Assembly: GCA_963744915.1 (NCBI GenBank)
Contig: CAVUUY010000011.1
Coordinates: 129,711-193,710, forward strand
Origin: DATAFF01 sp963744915
GTDB taxonomy: Bacteria > Pseudomonadota > Alphaproteobacteria > Rhizobiales > Aestuariivirgaceae
Length of the DNA stretch: 64,000 nt
Direction: 5' to 3'
Below are positions 46,183 through 55,673 of this stretch, one piece after another. Every line of letters starts with the position of its first letter. Positions within the stretch are counted from its first letter, which is position 1. The position numbers were made by a program, and so were the translations under genes. The notes beneath the pieces were generated by a model that saw only the letters and a list, made by a program, of their open reading frames with translations, did no database searches and was not told where the DNA came from.

Positions 46183-46611
46183 ATGGCCACAGAGAGACGC
46201 AGATCGTGGATGAATGCGCATGTCACCGGCAGAATTATCGCGGCCACATTTGGCGCACTCGCCTTTCTTGCAATCTATCCAGGGCGGCCTGTTCTTATTC
46301 CCCTAAGTTCGAAAGCTTCAGAAGCTATCGTTGAGCTTATCAGAGTCGATATTGCCAGGATGGCTAAGTTGTTCGTGATGTCGAATAGGCCGGGGAAGAA
46401 CTACAGAAGTGAGCAGATCCATCATCAACCAAATAGTAACGCGCTCGGAATTCGATGTGTTCTCATAGGAAAGTTGCATCCAAATAAATCAGTTCAGCTC
46501 GGTGCCGACGGAAGAAATGTTGAAATGCTTTGCGCATATTGGGAACTGCCAGCGTCGAAAACGAGTGTTTCGCATCATGGCCCCAGTTTCTTCGGCATCT
46601 TGGACCGATAG
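46183..46611 (+). CDS. hypothetical protein with one N-terminal membrane helix
   Basis: 142 residues. A membrane or signal helix (IIAATFGALAFLAIYPG) follows a basic start (MATERRRSW). The middle (KASEAIVELIRVDIARMAKLF) is helical; the end is not compact. No family recognised, and the surrounding sequence is decayed, so the frame may be chance. Confidence 0.3.
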   Translation: MATERRRSWMNAHVTGRIIAATFGALAFLAIYPGRPVLIPLSSKASEAIVELIRVDIARMAKLFVMSNRPGKNYRSEQIHHQPNSNALGIRCVLIGKLHPNKSVQLGADGRNVEMLCAYWELPASKTSVSHHGPSFFGILDR

Positions 46612-46675
46612 TCAGTCACTTCCAAGCCGCCCACCTCAGTTGTAATGACGAGTTTATTCAGCGCACTTTTTGAAA

Positions 46676-47909
46676 TCACTCCGGCAGCCCGGCCTTGCGC
46701 ATTCCATCCATCCACCGATTGGAATGTTGTGGCTGCAGAAAAGACATTACTTCACCGACATTCGAGAGCCGCAGCTTTGGTGCTAGCTCGCGCAAAAGCA
46801 GCATTGCCTCGCTAGCCTTGTCTTGCCGATCCGCCAGGGCCGCGCTGGCGGCGGAAACGCACATTGTGATGAGGAGCGGTTTGCCACGGATGGCCAATTC
46901 CGTCCAGGAAAGTGCATTCTCGTAACGCCCTGCTATGAAATGTGCACAGCTCATCGCTGCCTGCATTGTGTGAAGAAGGGGGTCGCGCGGGCTCTGGCGC
47001 ATAGCATGCATAAGGCGCTGGATGGCGGCATCCGGATCCCCAAGAGAGATCTTTGTCCAGCCACTGAAGACCCACGCTGTGGCGAGGTTGGGCTTAGTGC
47101 AATTGCACGATCGACATAAGCATCTCCCTCTAATACCTGGTCGGCAACCTCGGCAAGAGCGAACCCTGCTGTGCAGAGCGCCATCGCATCATCAAAGCCT
47201 AGCTCAACGGCACGACGCGCCAATCGAGTGGCCTCCGCTATGTCGCTTTTCCTGTCGATAACCCATGCACACGCACGTCTCTGCACGAACGCGCGGGCTG
47301 CCAAGCCATAAGCGGCTGCAAACTTCGGGTCGAGATCGGTCGCTCGATAGAGGTTCGAGAGAGCCTCCTCATTGGCTGGCCGATCCCATTTGTGGAGATC
47401 CGCCATGGCGCGCAAAAAGCAATCATAGGCTTCTAGGTTTAGGCAACTTATCACCTTTTCTTTCAACTCCTCTTGTTCAAACCCGGGCGCGATGGTACCT
47501 ACGACCTTGATAGCGATAGTGTTTTGAATTTCGAAAAATTCCGACAGTTTTTCCTCGAAGCGATCACACCAAACGTTCAATCCCGTAGAAGTGTCCACGA
47601 GCTGTCCAAAGACATGGAAACGATTTCCTGTCCTTAGGACGTCTCCTTAAGAAGATAGCGCACACCGAGCTCGCGGCTAATCAGCTCGTGCTCTGCGGTT
47701 CTGTTCCTGTATTCGAAGCTCGAATTTCGAGCTATTACGAATAGCCCATTGAAGCACGACAGCGCCCGGATGACCTCCTCAACAATTCCATCGACGAAAT
47801 ATTGTTGGTCCGCCTCGCTGCTTACGTTTGCGAACGGGAGCACCGCGATCGACGGCTCGTCTGGGAGCAGTGGGGCGAGCAACGAGCTCTGGATAGACGT
47901 TGCGTCCAC
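46676..47909 (-). pseudogene. second TolB-like/TPR gene relic, minus strand
   Basis: Reading from 47909 down: EPSIAVLPFANVSSEADQQY, LFVIARNSSFEYRNRT and ELGVRYLLKE form a TolB-like domain ending in a stop at 47634. QLVDTSTGLNVWCDRFEEKL and FEIQNTIAIKVVGTIAPGF resume beyond it. TPR-type helices follow (ALSNLYRATDLDPKFAAAYG, ARRAVELGFDDAMALCTAGF). After another shift near 47020 the tail ends with GEVMSFLQPQHSNRW. It is the common cyclase/TolB/TPR type, lacking the front, with two or more lesions. Confidence 0.7.
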
Positions 47910-48434
47910 TTAAGGTTTAATCCACGGCATATTGAACATGATGATAGATTATTGGATCTGACATCAAGTGTAAAATTTCCGAAAATCTGTTGGCACGTCC
48001 TATCGAGAGCGCCGTCGACTAATCCGGAGCGGGCCGACCGCCTCATCGATGGGCAGGGCGCCCGTAAACGTGCTTGAACCGCTGCGGATCGAAGCAGCTT
48101 ATTTTTGCGGGCCATCACGTTGATCGCGCCTGTCACGACACGCTCCGTCGGTTGAGCCGGTCGTGAAATTTAGAAGCTGTCCAAGTCCCAAGATGTGGCG
48201 ATCCTCACATCTTGGATGTGCTACCGAAAACATGGCGGCTCTAGGTCGCGAAATATCGATCAATCGCTATGGCGTACGTCCGTCGACGGTTCTTTCCCCG
48301 CTACCGCTGGACGAACGAGCGGACAATGCCATCGGTCCTTCGGGGAGTCGTCTCAAAGGTTGATCCTGGTCTCGCGTTTGCCTATCTTTCGGTGAGCTGA
48401 AGAAGAGCCTCGCAGCGCCGCGTCAAGGCGCGTT
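47910..48434. other. gap without a gene, possible wHTH relic
   Basis: No gene. On the minus strand near 47970-48010 the words FGNFTLDVRSNNL recall the start of an OmpR/CadC winged helix, which sometimes heads TolB/TPR proteins, so the relic beside it may once have begun here. Confidence 0.25.
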
Positions 48435-49091
48435 ATGATGAAAATCGCATCCTCACGCATTCCCAATAATAGCCTTTGGTTCAGAAGGTTACATCAGGTA
48501 CCTAGTATCCATTTTCTGCTTGTTAGGAGCCGACGTACAAACGTGGCGGACCGCTTGGAAGCAAAGGCATTTATCTTGAAGGATGAGGATGGTAAAATTC
48601 GTGCTGCATTGCAAATGGATAAGAGTGTGACCGGCGATGTTATATGGACAGGTCCGCAGTTAGTTCTCTTTGACAGTAATGGACGGACTAGGTTCTCTGT
48701 TAGCTTCGAAAGTCGGGGAGATTTCGATTCGACCGAACTCGAATTATTTGAAAGTACAGGACATGATGCAGTCGTCAGTATCAGCTCACATGAAGAGAGC
48801 TTCGTTGGCAACCAACAAACTATTCACCTGATGAACAAAGATGGCGCCACGATAGATCTTTCAGCTTCTCCAGGGCAAGCACGTATAGAGATTTTTCGAG
48901 GACAATATTATCCCGCCTCAAGCGCTGTCATGTTTGCCGGGACTGGTAGCAGAGGCTTCCATGTGAGTGCCTATCACCCAGGCAAAGTTGAGGGGTACAT
49001 ATATAAACGGTTGGATATGTTTGTGAAAGATGAAAAGCCGCGAATAACCATCTACGATAAAGACGAAAGGCCAGTGTTTTCGAAGCCATAA
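48435..49091 (+). CDS. beta-repeat protein with DxxGKxR repeats
   Basis: 218 residues, of visibly lower GC than the host region. From residue 35 a repeated strand-turn unit appears: AKAFILKDEDGKIRAALQM, PQLVLFDSNGRTRFSVSF, TIHLMNKDGATIDLSA and PRITIYDKDERPVF. This D-x-x-G-K-x-R type of repeat occurs in secreted or surface beta-solenoid-like proteins of unknown role. The N-terminus is basic with weak hydrophobicity (IHFLLVR) and may be a degraded signal. The frame is open and consistent throughout. Confidence 0.5.
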   Translation: MMKIASSRIPNNSLWFRRLHQVPSIHFLLVRSRRTNVADRLEAKAFILKDEDGKIRAALQMDKSVTGDVIWTGPQLVLFDSNGRTRFSVSFESRGDFDSTELELFESTGHDAVVSISSHEESFVGNQQTIHLMNKDGATIDLSASPGQARIEIFRGQYYPASSAVMFAGTGSRGFHVSAYHPGKVEGYIYKRLDMFVKDEKPRITIYDKDERPVFSKP

Positions 49092-49199
49092 GGACATAAA
49101 TAGGAGGAAAGGTGTACCAATGGCACCTGGATCACTGCTAACTGATTCTAGCCTGTTCCTCATTAATCTCGCTGATTGAGTGCTCGACGTCATGTAAAT

Positions 49200-49820
49200 C
49201 TATGGATCACCTGTGGCGATTTGGCTGAGACTAAAAACTCTGTTGCCCGACAAGGTACACGAGCGGGTTGGTCGCCACTCGTCCAATTCGGAACGTCGAT
49301 CGAGGCAAAACCGGCTGCGGAGTCGATCGAGCGCCTGCAGCCTCGCTTGGCGGTCGGCTGTCAGCCTGCTATTGCGTGCCTGGTTCAGCAGAAGATGCCG
49401 CCACAGCGCTGCCTGCCGCATTTCGGCGAAGGCCGGTGGATCGGCGATCCTGAACTCGTCGAGTATGGTTGTCAGCGCGTTTTCGGCGGTGGCCTCCCAA
49501 CTGGCGATAGCGCGCTCCCAGGAGAAGATCGTCCATTCGAGGGTCCATCCGGGAGCCTGTGCGCGAGCTGGTGCCAGCGAAAGGGTCTCGATCAGCTCCA
49601 AGGCGTCACGCTGTTTCAGATTGACCCAACCGTCGGCGAGCGGCTTGGCGAGATGCGGCATGACAGCTCGATCGAGCAGTCGCTCGATCGTTCGGTCGGC
49701 GTAATGGATAGTGCGAGCGGTTTTCAGCAGATGGGCAGCATCTGCCGGGCTGAGGGTGGCGCAAGAGCAAAGTACTGCCAGTGTCGCCCGAATATTCACG
49801 AGCGGCTCGCTGAGCGGCAT
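49200..49820 (-). pseudogene. C-terminal fragment of a TfuA-like protein
   Basis: The frame reads DNSESYMPLSEPLVNIRATL with a stop just upstream, then helices including LLKTARTIHYADRTIERLLDRAV. The GY-x-PLSEP-x-VNIRATL and YADRT pattern is that of the C-terminal half of TfuA-type proteins, which accompany YcaO enzymes in trifolitoxin-like peptide or thioamide formation. The N-terminal core domain and YcaO are absent, so it cannot be functional alone. The break lies beside integrase relic 2. Confidence 0.5.
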
Positions 49821-49839
49821 GTAGCTTTCTGAGTTGTCT

Positions 49840-50170
49840 CGCTCGACTTGGTCAAACTACATCGTGAGATGGTCGATGCGCTTTACGCCGCCAACCGCAC
49901 CATCGCGCTGCTCTCGAAAGTTCTTTAATTGGTGTAGGCACAAGGCATCAGGGCCGACCACTCGAATTCCTACCAGCATGTTGAAAAATACCGTGAAGAC
50001 CGGCAGGACGGATTCCCTTCGGCTAAAGAATTCGCGCGACTCGGTTAGATGCTGGATGAGAAAGAGAAACGAGCCGGATTGCTGCCGTAGATCGTGGGCG
50101 ATACGATTGCTGGTTCTCACCGGCGCGCCGCTAAGCGAGTGGGAGGTAAATCTTGACCGAAGCATGCTGC
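49840..50170 (+). pseudogene. tyrosine recombinase (integrase) relic 2
   Basis: Conceptual reading across stops gives HREMVDALYAANRTIALLSK, AQGIRADHSN, HVEKYREDRQDGFPSAKEFARL and EKEKRAGLLP, then IVGDTI. This matches part of integrase relic 1 (RTIALLSKFFDWCEALGIRQD; HVEKYREEKRERFLSADELA). It has several in-frame stops and covers only the middle of the protein. Confidence 0.6.
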
Positions 50171-50367
50171 GGCCTTGAGTTCTCGGGCTCTGATTATTCA
50201 AGCGTGGTACTTGAAACGGAAAGTCAGAGGCAGCCGCTGATCGGCCGTGCCGACGGGCCGGCAAGAATTGTCTACGATTAAAAAATTGAGCATTTGTCGG
50301 AATTTGACCTGCTCCCCTGAAATGTCCTCGCTTTGAGGTTAGCCTGCATCCTGAGAGGAGACAGGCA

Positions 50368-50661
50368 ATGAAGCGATCGAGGTTTTCCGACGAGCAGATC
50401 ATCGGCATTTTGAAGGAGCATCAGGCGGGGCTATCGGCGGTGGAGTTGTGCCGCAAATACGGGATCAGCGACGCGACCTTCTACACGTGGCGCACGAAGT
50501 ATGGCGGCATGGACGTGTCGGAGGCCAGGCGGCTGAAGGCTCTTGAGGAGGAGAACGCGCAGCTGAAGAAGCTTCTGGCCGATGCGATGCTGGACGTCTC
50601 GACGCTTCGCGAGATGCTCGGAAAAAATGTATGGTCCGCCCTGTCCGTGCAAGGGTCGTGA
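50368..50661 (+). pseudogene. IS3-family transposase orfA, 3' end replaced by insertion
   Basis: 97 codons: MKRSRFSDEQIIGILKEHQA opens the HTH, and GISDATFYTWRTKYGGMDVS completes it. A leucine-zipper helix follows (LKALEEENAQLKKLLADAML). The normal end LGKNF-stop is interrupted after LGK by the IS110-type element, whose bases supply the last residues. OrfA normally binds the ends and supplies the frame for an OrfAB fusion. Confidence 0.88.
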
Positions 50662-51978
50662 CAGCACTGACGACAACAGTCTGCGTAAATGTATCCGGCC
50701 TCTTGCAAGCGGGCCGCTGTTGCGGCCAGGCCATGATGAGATCCGCGCGCTTCGTTCCCACATAATTCTTCGTGCACGAGGCACGGTTTTTTGCCAGAGC
50801 TTACGATGCGCCGATCAACTGTATCGTCATCACTCCTCGATCCTTGCAATCTGTCAGCACGGCACTCTCAGGCGATGGTCGGATCGTACCGTTCGTAGAG
50901 GGCGCCTGGCTTTGTCAGAATCACCCAAGCAATCCGTGTAATTTTGGCTGCAAGGGCGACAGTCACTTTGTTCACGTGCATTCGGCTCTGAAGCTGATTT
51001 ATCCAGAGACCGAGGCGATCGCGCGACCGATCCAGATGATTGACGCACGATCGCGCCCCGTGGATCAGCAACCGCCGCAAATACCGATTGCCGCGCCTGC
51101 TGATGCCTAGGAGTAGCGGCTTTCCGCCGGTAGAGTGCTGCTGGGGGACAAGCCCAAGCCAAGCCGCCATATCCCTTGCCTTCCTAAATTGCTGACCGTT
51201 GCCGGCCGCGGCAAGGATTGCAGTGGCCACCAGGGGACCGATACCAGGAACTGTCATCAGCCGCCGGGCTTTGTCGTCGCGCGCGGCGATAGCCTCCACC
51301 TCCCGGGTAACGATCGCGATGCGCTGTTCGAGCGCTCTCACGTCTTCGAACAAGTCGCCCAGTAGTCGGCGCATTGTTGGCGTTAGATCGTTGGCCTCGT
51401 CAGCGAGCACACGCGGCAGATCGATCTTGAATACTCCAGCCCCTTGGCGTATCGCCACGCCAAACTCCAGACAGAACGAGCGGATTTGGCAGATCAAACG
51501 GGTTCGACTGCTCACCAGCTGATCACGGATGCGGTGCAAAGTCTGAAGTTCGACCTGATCGAGATGCTTGACTTCGACGAAGCGCATTGCCGGCCGGGTG
51601 ACAGCTTCGGCGATTGCAGCCGCATCGATAGTGTCGCTCTTGTTTGTCTTGACGTACGGCTTGACATACTGGGCAGGGATGATCCGCACGGTGTGGCCCA
51701 GGGCCCGGAGTTTGCGTCCAAGCCACTGTGAGCCGGGACATGCTTCCATTCCAACGATGGCGGGCGCCGCATGCTCAAAGAACGACAGCAGAGTGTCGCG
51801 CCGACACTTCAGGCGTTGCATCACATTGCCCTCGCGGTCAGTTCCTATGATGTGGAACACGTTCTTCCCCAGATCGATCCCATAAACAGCAGCACTTCGT
51901 GGTTTGTTGCGAATCATCCTGTCCTCCTTCGCCAATGGCCGATCCTGCAACCGGAGGACAGGGCGGACCATCCCATTA
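50628..51978 (-). mobile_element. IS110-family element of the IS1111 type
   Basis: 1351 bases inserted in the IS3 element. Removing it restores ctcggaaaaaa-cttctga, the natural orfA end (LGKNF-stop), so the junctions are known exactly. A 16-base inverted repeat ATGGTCCGCCCTGTCC lies three bases inside the left end (50631-50646), with its complement at 51956-51971, seven bases inside the right end. Sub-terminal repeats like these define the IS1111 group. Confidence 0.88.
50868..51917 (-). CDS. IS110-family (IS1111 type) transposase
   Basis: 349 residues from the ATG at 51917, which follows AAGGAGGACAGG. The N-terminal RuvC-like DEDD domain is seen in AVYGIDLGKNVFHIIG (first Asp), VGMEACPGS (Glu) and KSDTIDAAAIAEA (Asp pair). 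The C-terminal transposase_20 domain has LMTVPGIGPLVATAILA and the catalytic Ser region in LLLGISRRGNRYLRRLLIHGA. The frame is intact, so this element may still be active. The gene points against the host IS3. Confidence 0.93.
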   Translation of the reverse strand: MIRNKPRSAAVYGIDLGKNVFHIIGTDREGNVMQRLKCRRDTLLSFFEHAAPAIVGMEACPGSQWLGRKLRALGHTVRIIPAQYVKPYVKTNKSDTIDAAAIAEAVTRPAMRFVEVKHLDQVELQTLHRIRDQLVSSRTRLICQIRSFCLEFGVAIRQGAGVFKIDLPRVLADEANDLTPTMRRLLGDLFEDVRALEQRIAIVTREVEAIAARDDKARRLMTVPGIGPLVATAILAAAGNGQQFRKARDMAAWLGLVPQQHSTGGKPLLLGISRRGNRYLRRLLIHGARSCVNHLDRSRDRLGLWINQLQSRMHVNKVTVALAAKITRIAWVILTKPGALYERYDPTIA

Positions 51979-52830
51979 CTTCTGACGCCTGGGTCGAGGA
52001 GAAGCGCCGTGACCTGGGCGATCGAAACAGAGGCTACTCGCAGCGCCGCGCTTGTGGACTGGTCGGGATGGCGCCGCGGGTTTACCGCTACCGTTCGAGC
52101 CGTCCGGACGATGCCGGCCTGCGCAAGCGGCTGCGCGAAGTTAGCGGCAGAGCGTCGACGCTTCGGCTACCGCCGGCTGCACCTTCTGCTGAAGCGGGAA
52201 GGTGTCGCCGTCAACTGGAAGAAGCTCTACCGTCTCTATCGCGACGAGCGGCTGACGGTGCGCAAGCGCGGTGGTCGCAAGCGAGCACTCGGCACCAGAG
52301 CACCGATGACGATCCCGCAGGACGCCAACCAGCGCTGGAGCCTCGACTTCGTCGCCGACACGCTGATCGATGGCCGGCGCTTCCGCATCCTGTGCGTCAT
52401 CGACGACTTCAGCCGGGAGTGCCTGGCAACCGTCGTCGACAACTCGCTCTCCGGTGAGCGGGTCGGCCGCGAGCTCGATCAGATCGCCGAGCGCCGCGGT
52501 TATCCCTGCATGATCGTCTCCGACAACGGCACCGAGCTGACCTCGAACGCCATCCTGGCCTGGCAGGAGGATCGCCAGGTCGAGTGGCACTACATCGCGC
52601 CGGGCAAGCCAATGCAGAACGGCTTCGTGGAGAGCTTCATCGGACGGCTGCGCGATGAGTTCCTCAACGAGCGGCTGTTCACCAGCTACCGGCATGCCCG
52701 CGACAGCATTGAGGAATGGAGGATCGACTACAATCTGACCCGCCCGCACACCAGCCTCGACGGGCTCACCCCATACGAGTTTGCAAACCGGTCCGGAAAG
52801 GACCACAACGTGAACAGGGCTAACTTATGA
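51979..52830 (+). pseudogene. IS3-family transposase orfB, separated and frameshifted
   Basis: After the insertion the frame reads TPGSRRSAVTWAI, shifts near 52025 to RGYSQRRACGLVGMAPRVYR, and shifts back near 52138 to LAAERRRFGYRRLHLLLKRE. The rve integrase core then continues to the end with all three DDE residues (SLDFVADTLID, VSDNGTEL, NGFVESFIGRLRDEF). Two compensating shifts and separation from orfA make it inactive. Confidence 0.85.
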
Positions 52831-52938
52831 TCGGGGACAAAACGGGGAGCAGGTCAACAGACTTACAAAAGCTTGACTTTCCACGCGATACATTCCGTCA
52901 TATGCTGCACTCCCCGTTAGAGCGGTTGGAGTACTCCC

Positions 52939-54216
52939 ATGCCAATCGATTCCATAATCAATGCACGCCAGGCTACTCGAAGAGCCTTCAATCTCCGCTT
53001 GTCTTCACTGTTCCTTTCGGTGTTGGCTTATGGCTCGGCGACACGGCGGAATTCCTGCCATCGCGGGCCCAAGTGATCCGGCCGTCCTAACTTCGGCGGG
53101 GCTGGGACTGCGAAGCAGATGTATGAACCCTATGCAACCAAGTACGGAAGCTTGCCTAATTTCAGCTTCATGAACAGCACCGAGGAGGCGCTTCTTAAGC
53201 TGAGGTCGGGGGGCCAACTCGACGTTTGCGTCGCCAACGACGTGGATACGTTGAAATGGCATGAAGCTGGCGTGATCGTGCCAATTAGCACAGACCGGCT
53301 AGCAAACTGGCCTGATACCTTCGATTCGGTTCGTAATCTGGATACCATCCGCGTGGGGGGCCAGATCCATTTCATCCCGGCTATTATATTTAGTGTCTCA
53401 ATACTGTATAGAACTGATCTCATCGATAAAGTGGACTCCTGGTCCGTTCTCTGGGATGAAAAATACAAGGGCCGTATCGCGCTCTTAGATAATGCAATCG
53501 ACTGCATTGTTCCGGCCGCAGCCTCCTTGGGAATAAACCCCTTTTCGATGACTGACAGCGAAATGCAAAAAGTTACAGAAATCTTGAGAAAACAGCGTGA
53601 GGTTGCCAAGTTTTATTGGTCCAACCCCACAGACTTAGAGCAGTCCTTGGCCTCCGGCGAAATCGCTGTTGCCTATGGCTGGGGGGAGTCGTTCCGAAGA
53701 CTCGTAGACCAGAAGGTCGCAATCGGATATGCGACACCGAAGGAAGGCAAAATCATGGAATTCACCGGGTGTCTGATCACGAAGGGTGCAAGGGGCGACG
53801 AGCAAAGAATCTATGACTTTATTGATTCTTGGATTTCACCACAGAGCGGAAAGTTCATTCTCGAGCAATTTGGAATGGGTTCAGTAAATCGGAAAGCGAG
53901 TTACCTTGCTAACTCGGACCGTCTCAGACAGATAGGATTGGAAAGTTTCGAAGACGATTTCAAGAGCGCCATCTTATACAAAGCAGTGTCGCTTGATCAG
54001 CAGCAAAAAAACACTCTAATCTTTGAGCAGGTGAAAGCCGGGGGCTGTAATGGAATTCAGCCCAACGCTCAGCAAGGGTGCGCAAACCGATCTTTGATCA
54101 TGAATCGACAACGGCGTGATTTCCTAGGTTATCGGGTCTTCCCCACCGGACGTTCAATGGCCAGGTGGGGGGAAGCTTGCTATCTCTCTCGTGCTAAACA
54201 TCGAAGAAGGTGCTGA
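52939..54216 (+). pseudogene. periplasmic substrate-binding protein of spermidine/putrescine (PotD) type, with in-frame stop
   Basis: The ATG at 52939 gives a signal-like start with twin arginines (ATRRAFNLRLSSLFLSVLAY). The frame meets TGA at 53074-53076, then continues unshifted with SGRPNFGGAGTAKQMYEPYA and the rest of the fold (LRSGGQLDVCVANDVDTLKW, VAYGWGESFRRLVDQKVAIG, WISPQSGKFILEQFGMGSVN). One base change thus inactivates a whole gene. A start at the ATG 53119 would lack the signal. It would have fed a polyamine-type ABC transporter whose permeases and ATPase lie at 58.2-61.1 kb. Confidence 0.8.
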
Positions 54217-55020
54217 GCTTTCGATCGGCGATGGGGACGAACGAAACGAGTTTGAATATGAAGAAATTCTTGAAATTCAGAACGCGCCTGACCTTTGCAT
54301 GGAGTCTCATTACGAATACGGCACCCGTGTTGCTTATTGGAGATTGATGAAGCTGTTCGACGATTTTAGCTTTCCGGCAACGCTTAATGTCTGCGCACGG
54401 TCTTTGGCACGATCACCCTGGATTGCACAGGACGTTCTTCGACGGGGCCATGAGATTTGCTCTCATGGTGTTAGATGGGAAGGTCCAGTGCATCTAACGG
54501 AGGACCAAGAGCGGAAACGGATAACAGATGCTGTCGAGATCATTCGCAACTGCTCGGGATCGCGCCCGCTTGGCTGGCACTCACGTTCTACCGCCACGCC
54601 AAATACTCGCCGTCTTCTTGTAGAAAACGGATTTACCTACGACAGTGATGCGTATAACGACGACCTACCCTACCTGCTTCTTTCTCATGGACGCGAATAC
54701 GTTGTGATCCCCTATGCCTTAGATACCAATGACATGCGTTTTTTCCAGGGCCATGGTTTTGTCCAATCAGACGATTTCAGCAGGTACTGCATCAACGCAG
54801 TTGAATGGTTGCGTCATAATTCTGAGAGCTGCTCCAAGATGATCACAATTGGCCTACATTTAAGGATTATCGGGCGGCCGGGTCGGATTTCTGGCCTTAA
54901 GGTCTCCTGTTGGAACATCTATCGAGCCTTGCCTCAGAGATCTGGATTGCCAGGAGGATCGATATTGCTCACCATTGGTTGGATCTGTATCGAGCGGGGC
55001 GGGTGAAGTCTTTGGAATGA
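54191..55020 (+). pseudogene. polysaccharide deacetylase-fold amidohydrolase, PuuE/allantoinase-like, frameshifted
   Basis: Opens at GTG 54191 with NIEEGAELSIGDGDERNE, then MESHYEYGTRVAYWRLMKLF, GHEICSHGVRW, RPLGWHSRSTATPNTRRLL and IPYALDTNDMRFF. This is the NodB-fold pattern of cofactor-independent PuuE-type allantoinases. After IIGRPGRISGLK near 54895 a shift is needed to recover EIWIARRIDIAHHWLDLYRA and the stop at 55020. Allantoinase opens the allantoin ring in purine breakdown. The first 26 bases overlap the previous gene's end. Confidence 0.75.
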
Positions 55021-55119
55021 ACAACCAAATCAGCGCTGGTTCAGACGGCTCTTCGTTCGTCAGAAACAAGAAATGGCACAGTGAAAATTCCGTAGACCTC
55101 GCATGGAGATATTTGAAAA

Positions 55120-55673
55120 ATGATGACGGTTGCTGTGCCCATCGAACCGCTCCGTCAGAACTCGTGCGCAGTTCGGGATCGTTATGAGAGAAAATTCGGG
55201 GAGAGACGCCCGCGATTCTCGCTTCCAAACCATATGTTTAACTTGCAGTTTCGGTCTGATGGGAAAGCTGAGGTTTATATCATCCGATACCCGAACGAGA
55301 GTTAGAGGTGTCGAGGTTTGAGCGTCACTTCAAAATGACGGAAGCACGGATCTCGCTGGCTCAGCCTAGCGTGATCCTTGTTGCAGGAAGTCCAATAATG
55401 GACCCCGCTAATTCACTTCCGGAAACTGAGTCCGTAAGAGCGTTCCTCATCGGTGCAAACCAAGGTTTGATATTTAAAAAGGCGACGTGGCACTCTCTCA
55501 ACTGCTTCCCGACCAACTCCGAATATGCTGATTTTGTGTTCATAACAGAAAAGGAAAGTGAGGTCGAATTGGCGAAAGCGGCGGAAGAGAAGGACCTCAA
55601 GCGCACTCAGATCCTTGACTACGCTACCGAGCTTGGCGTCACCTTCCGCCTTGATGTGCCATATGCGTATTGA
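55120..55673 (+). pseudogene. ureidoglycolate lyase (AllA)-like, frameshifted
   Basis: The first part (VPIEPLRQNS, FNLQFRSDGKAEVYIIRYP) stops at 55301. One base over, LEVSRFERHFKMTEARISLA continues with VRAFLIGANQGLIFKKATWH, SEYADFVFITEKES and RTQILDYATELGVTF. This is the cupin fold of ureidoglycolate lyase, which splits ureidoglycolate to glyoxylate and urea downstream of allantoinase. The adjacent PuuE-like gene supports the assignment. Its stop overlaps the next start (TGATG). Confidence 0.7.

Larger units (their letters stand above)
50305..52856 (+). mobile_element. IS3-family element, copy 1, split by an IS110-type element
   Basis: The left end TGACCTGCTCCCC begins at 50305, and its inverted partner GGGGAGCAGGTCA ends at 52856. 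orfA (50368) and orfB (51979-52830) encode an IS3 transposase of the IS407-like type. An IS110-type element occupies 50628-51978. No clear target duplication flanks the ends (AATT left, ACAG right), so flanking DNA has been rearranged or has drifted. A second, broken copy in the same direction starts at 61243. Confidence 0.9.

Noticed and set aside
50305..52856. Target-site duplication of IS3 copy 1
   Set aside because: The bases flanking the two ends (AATT and ACAG) do not match.
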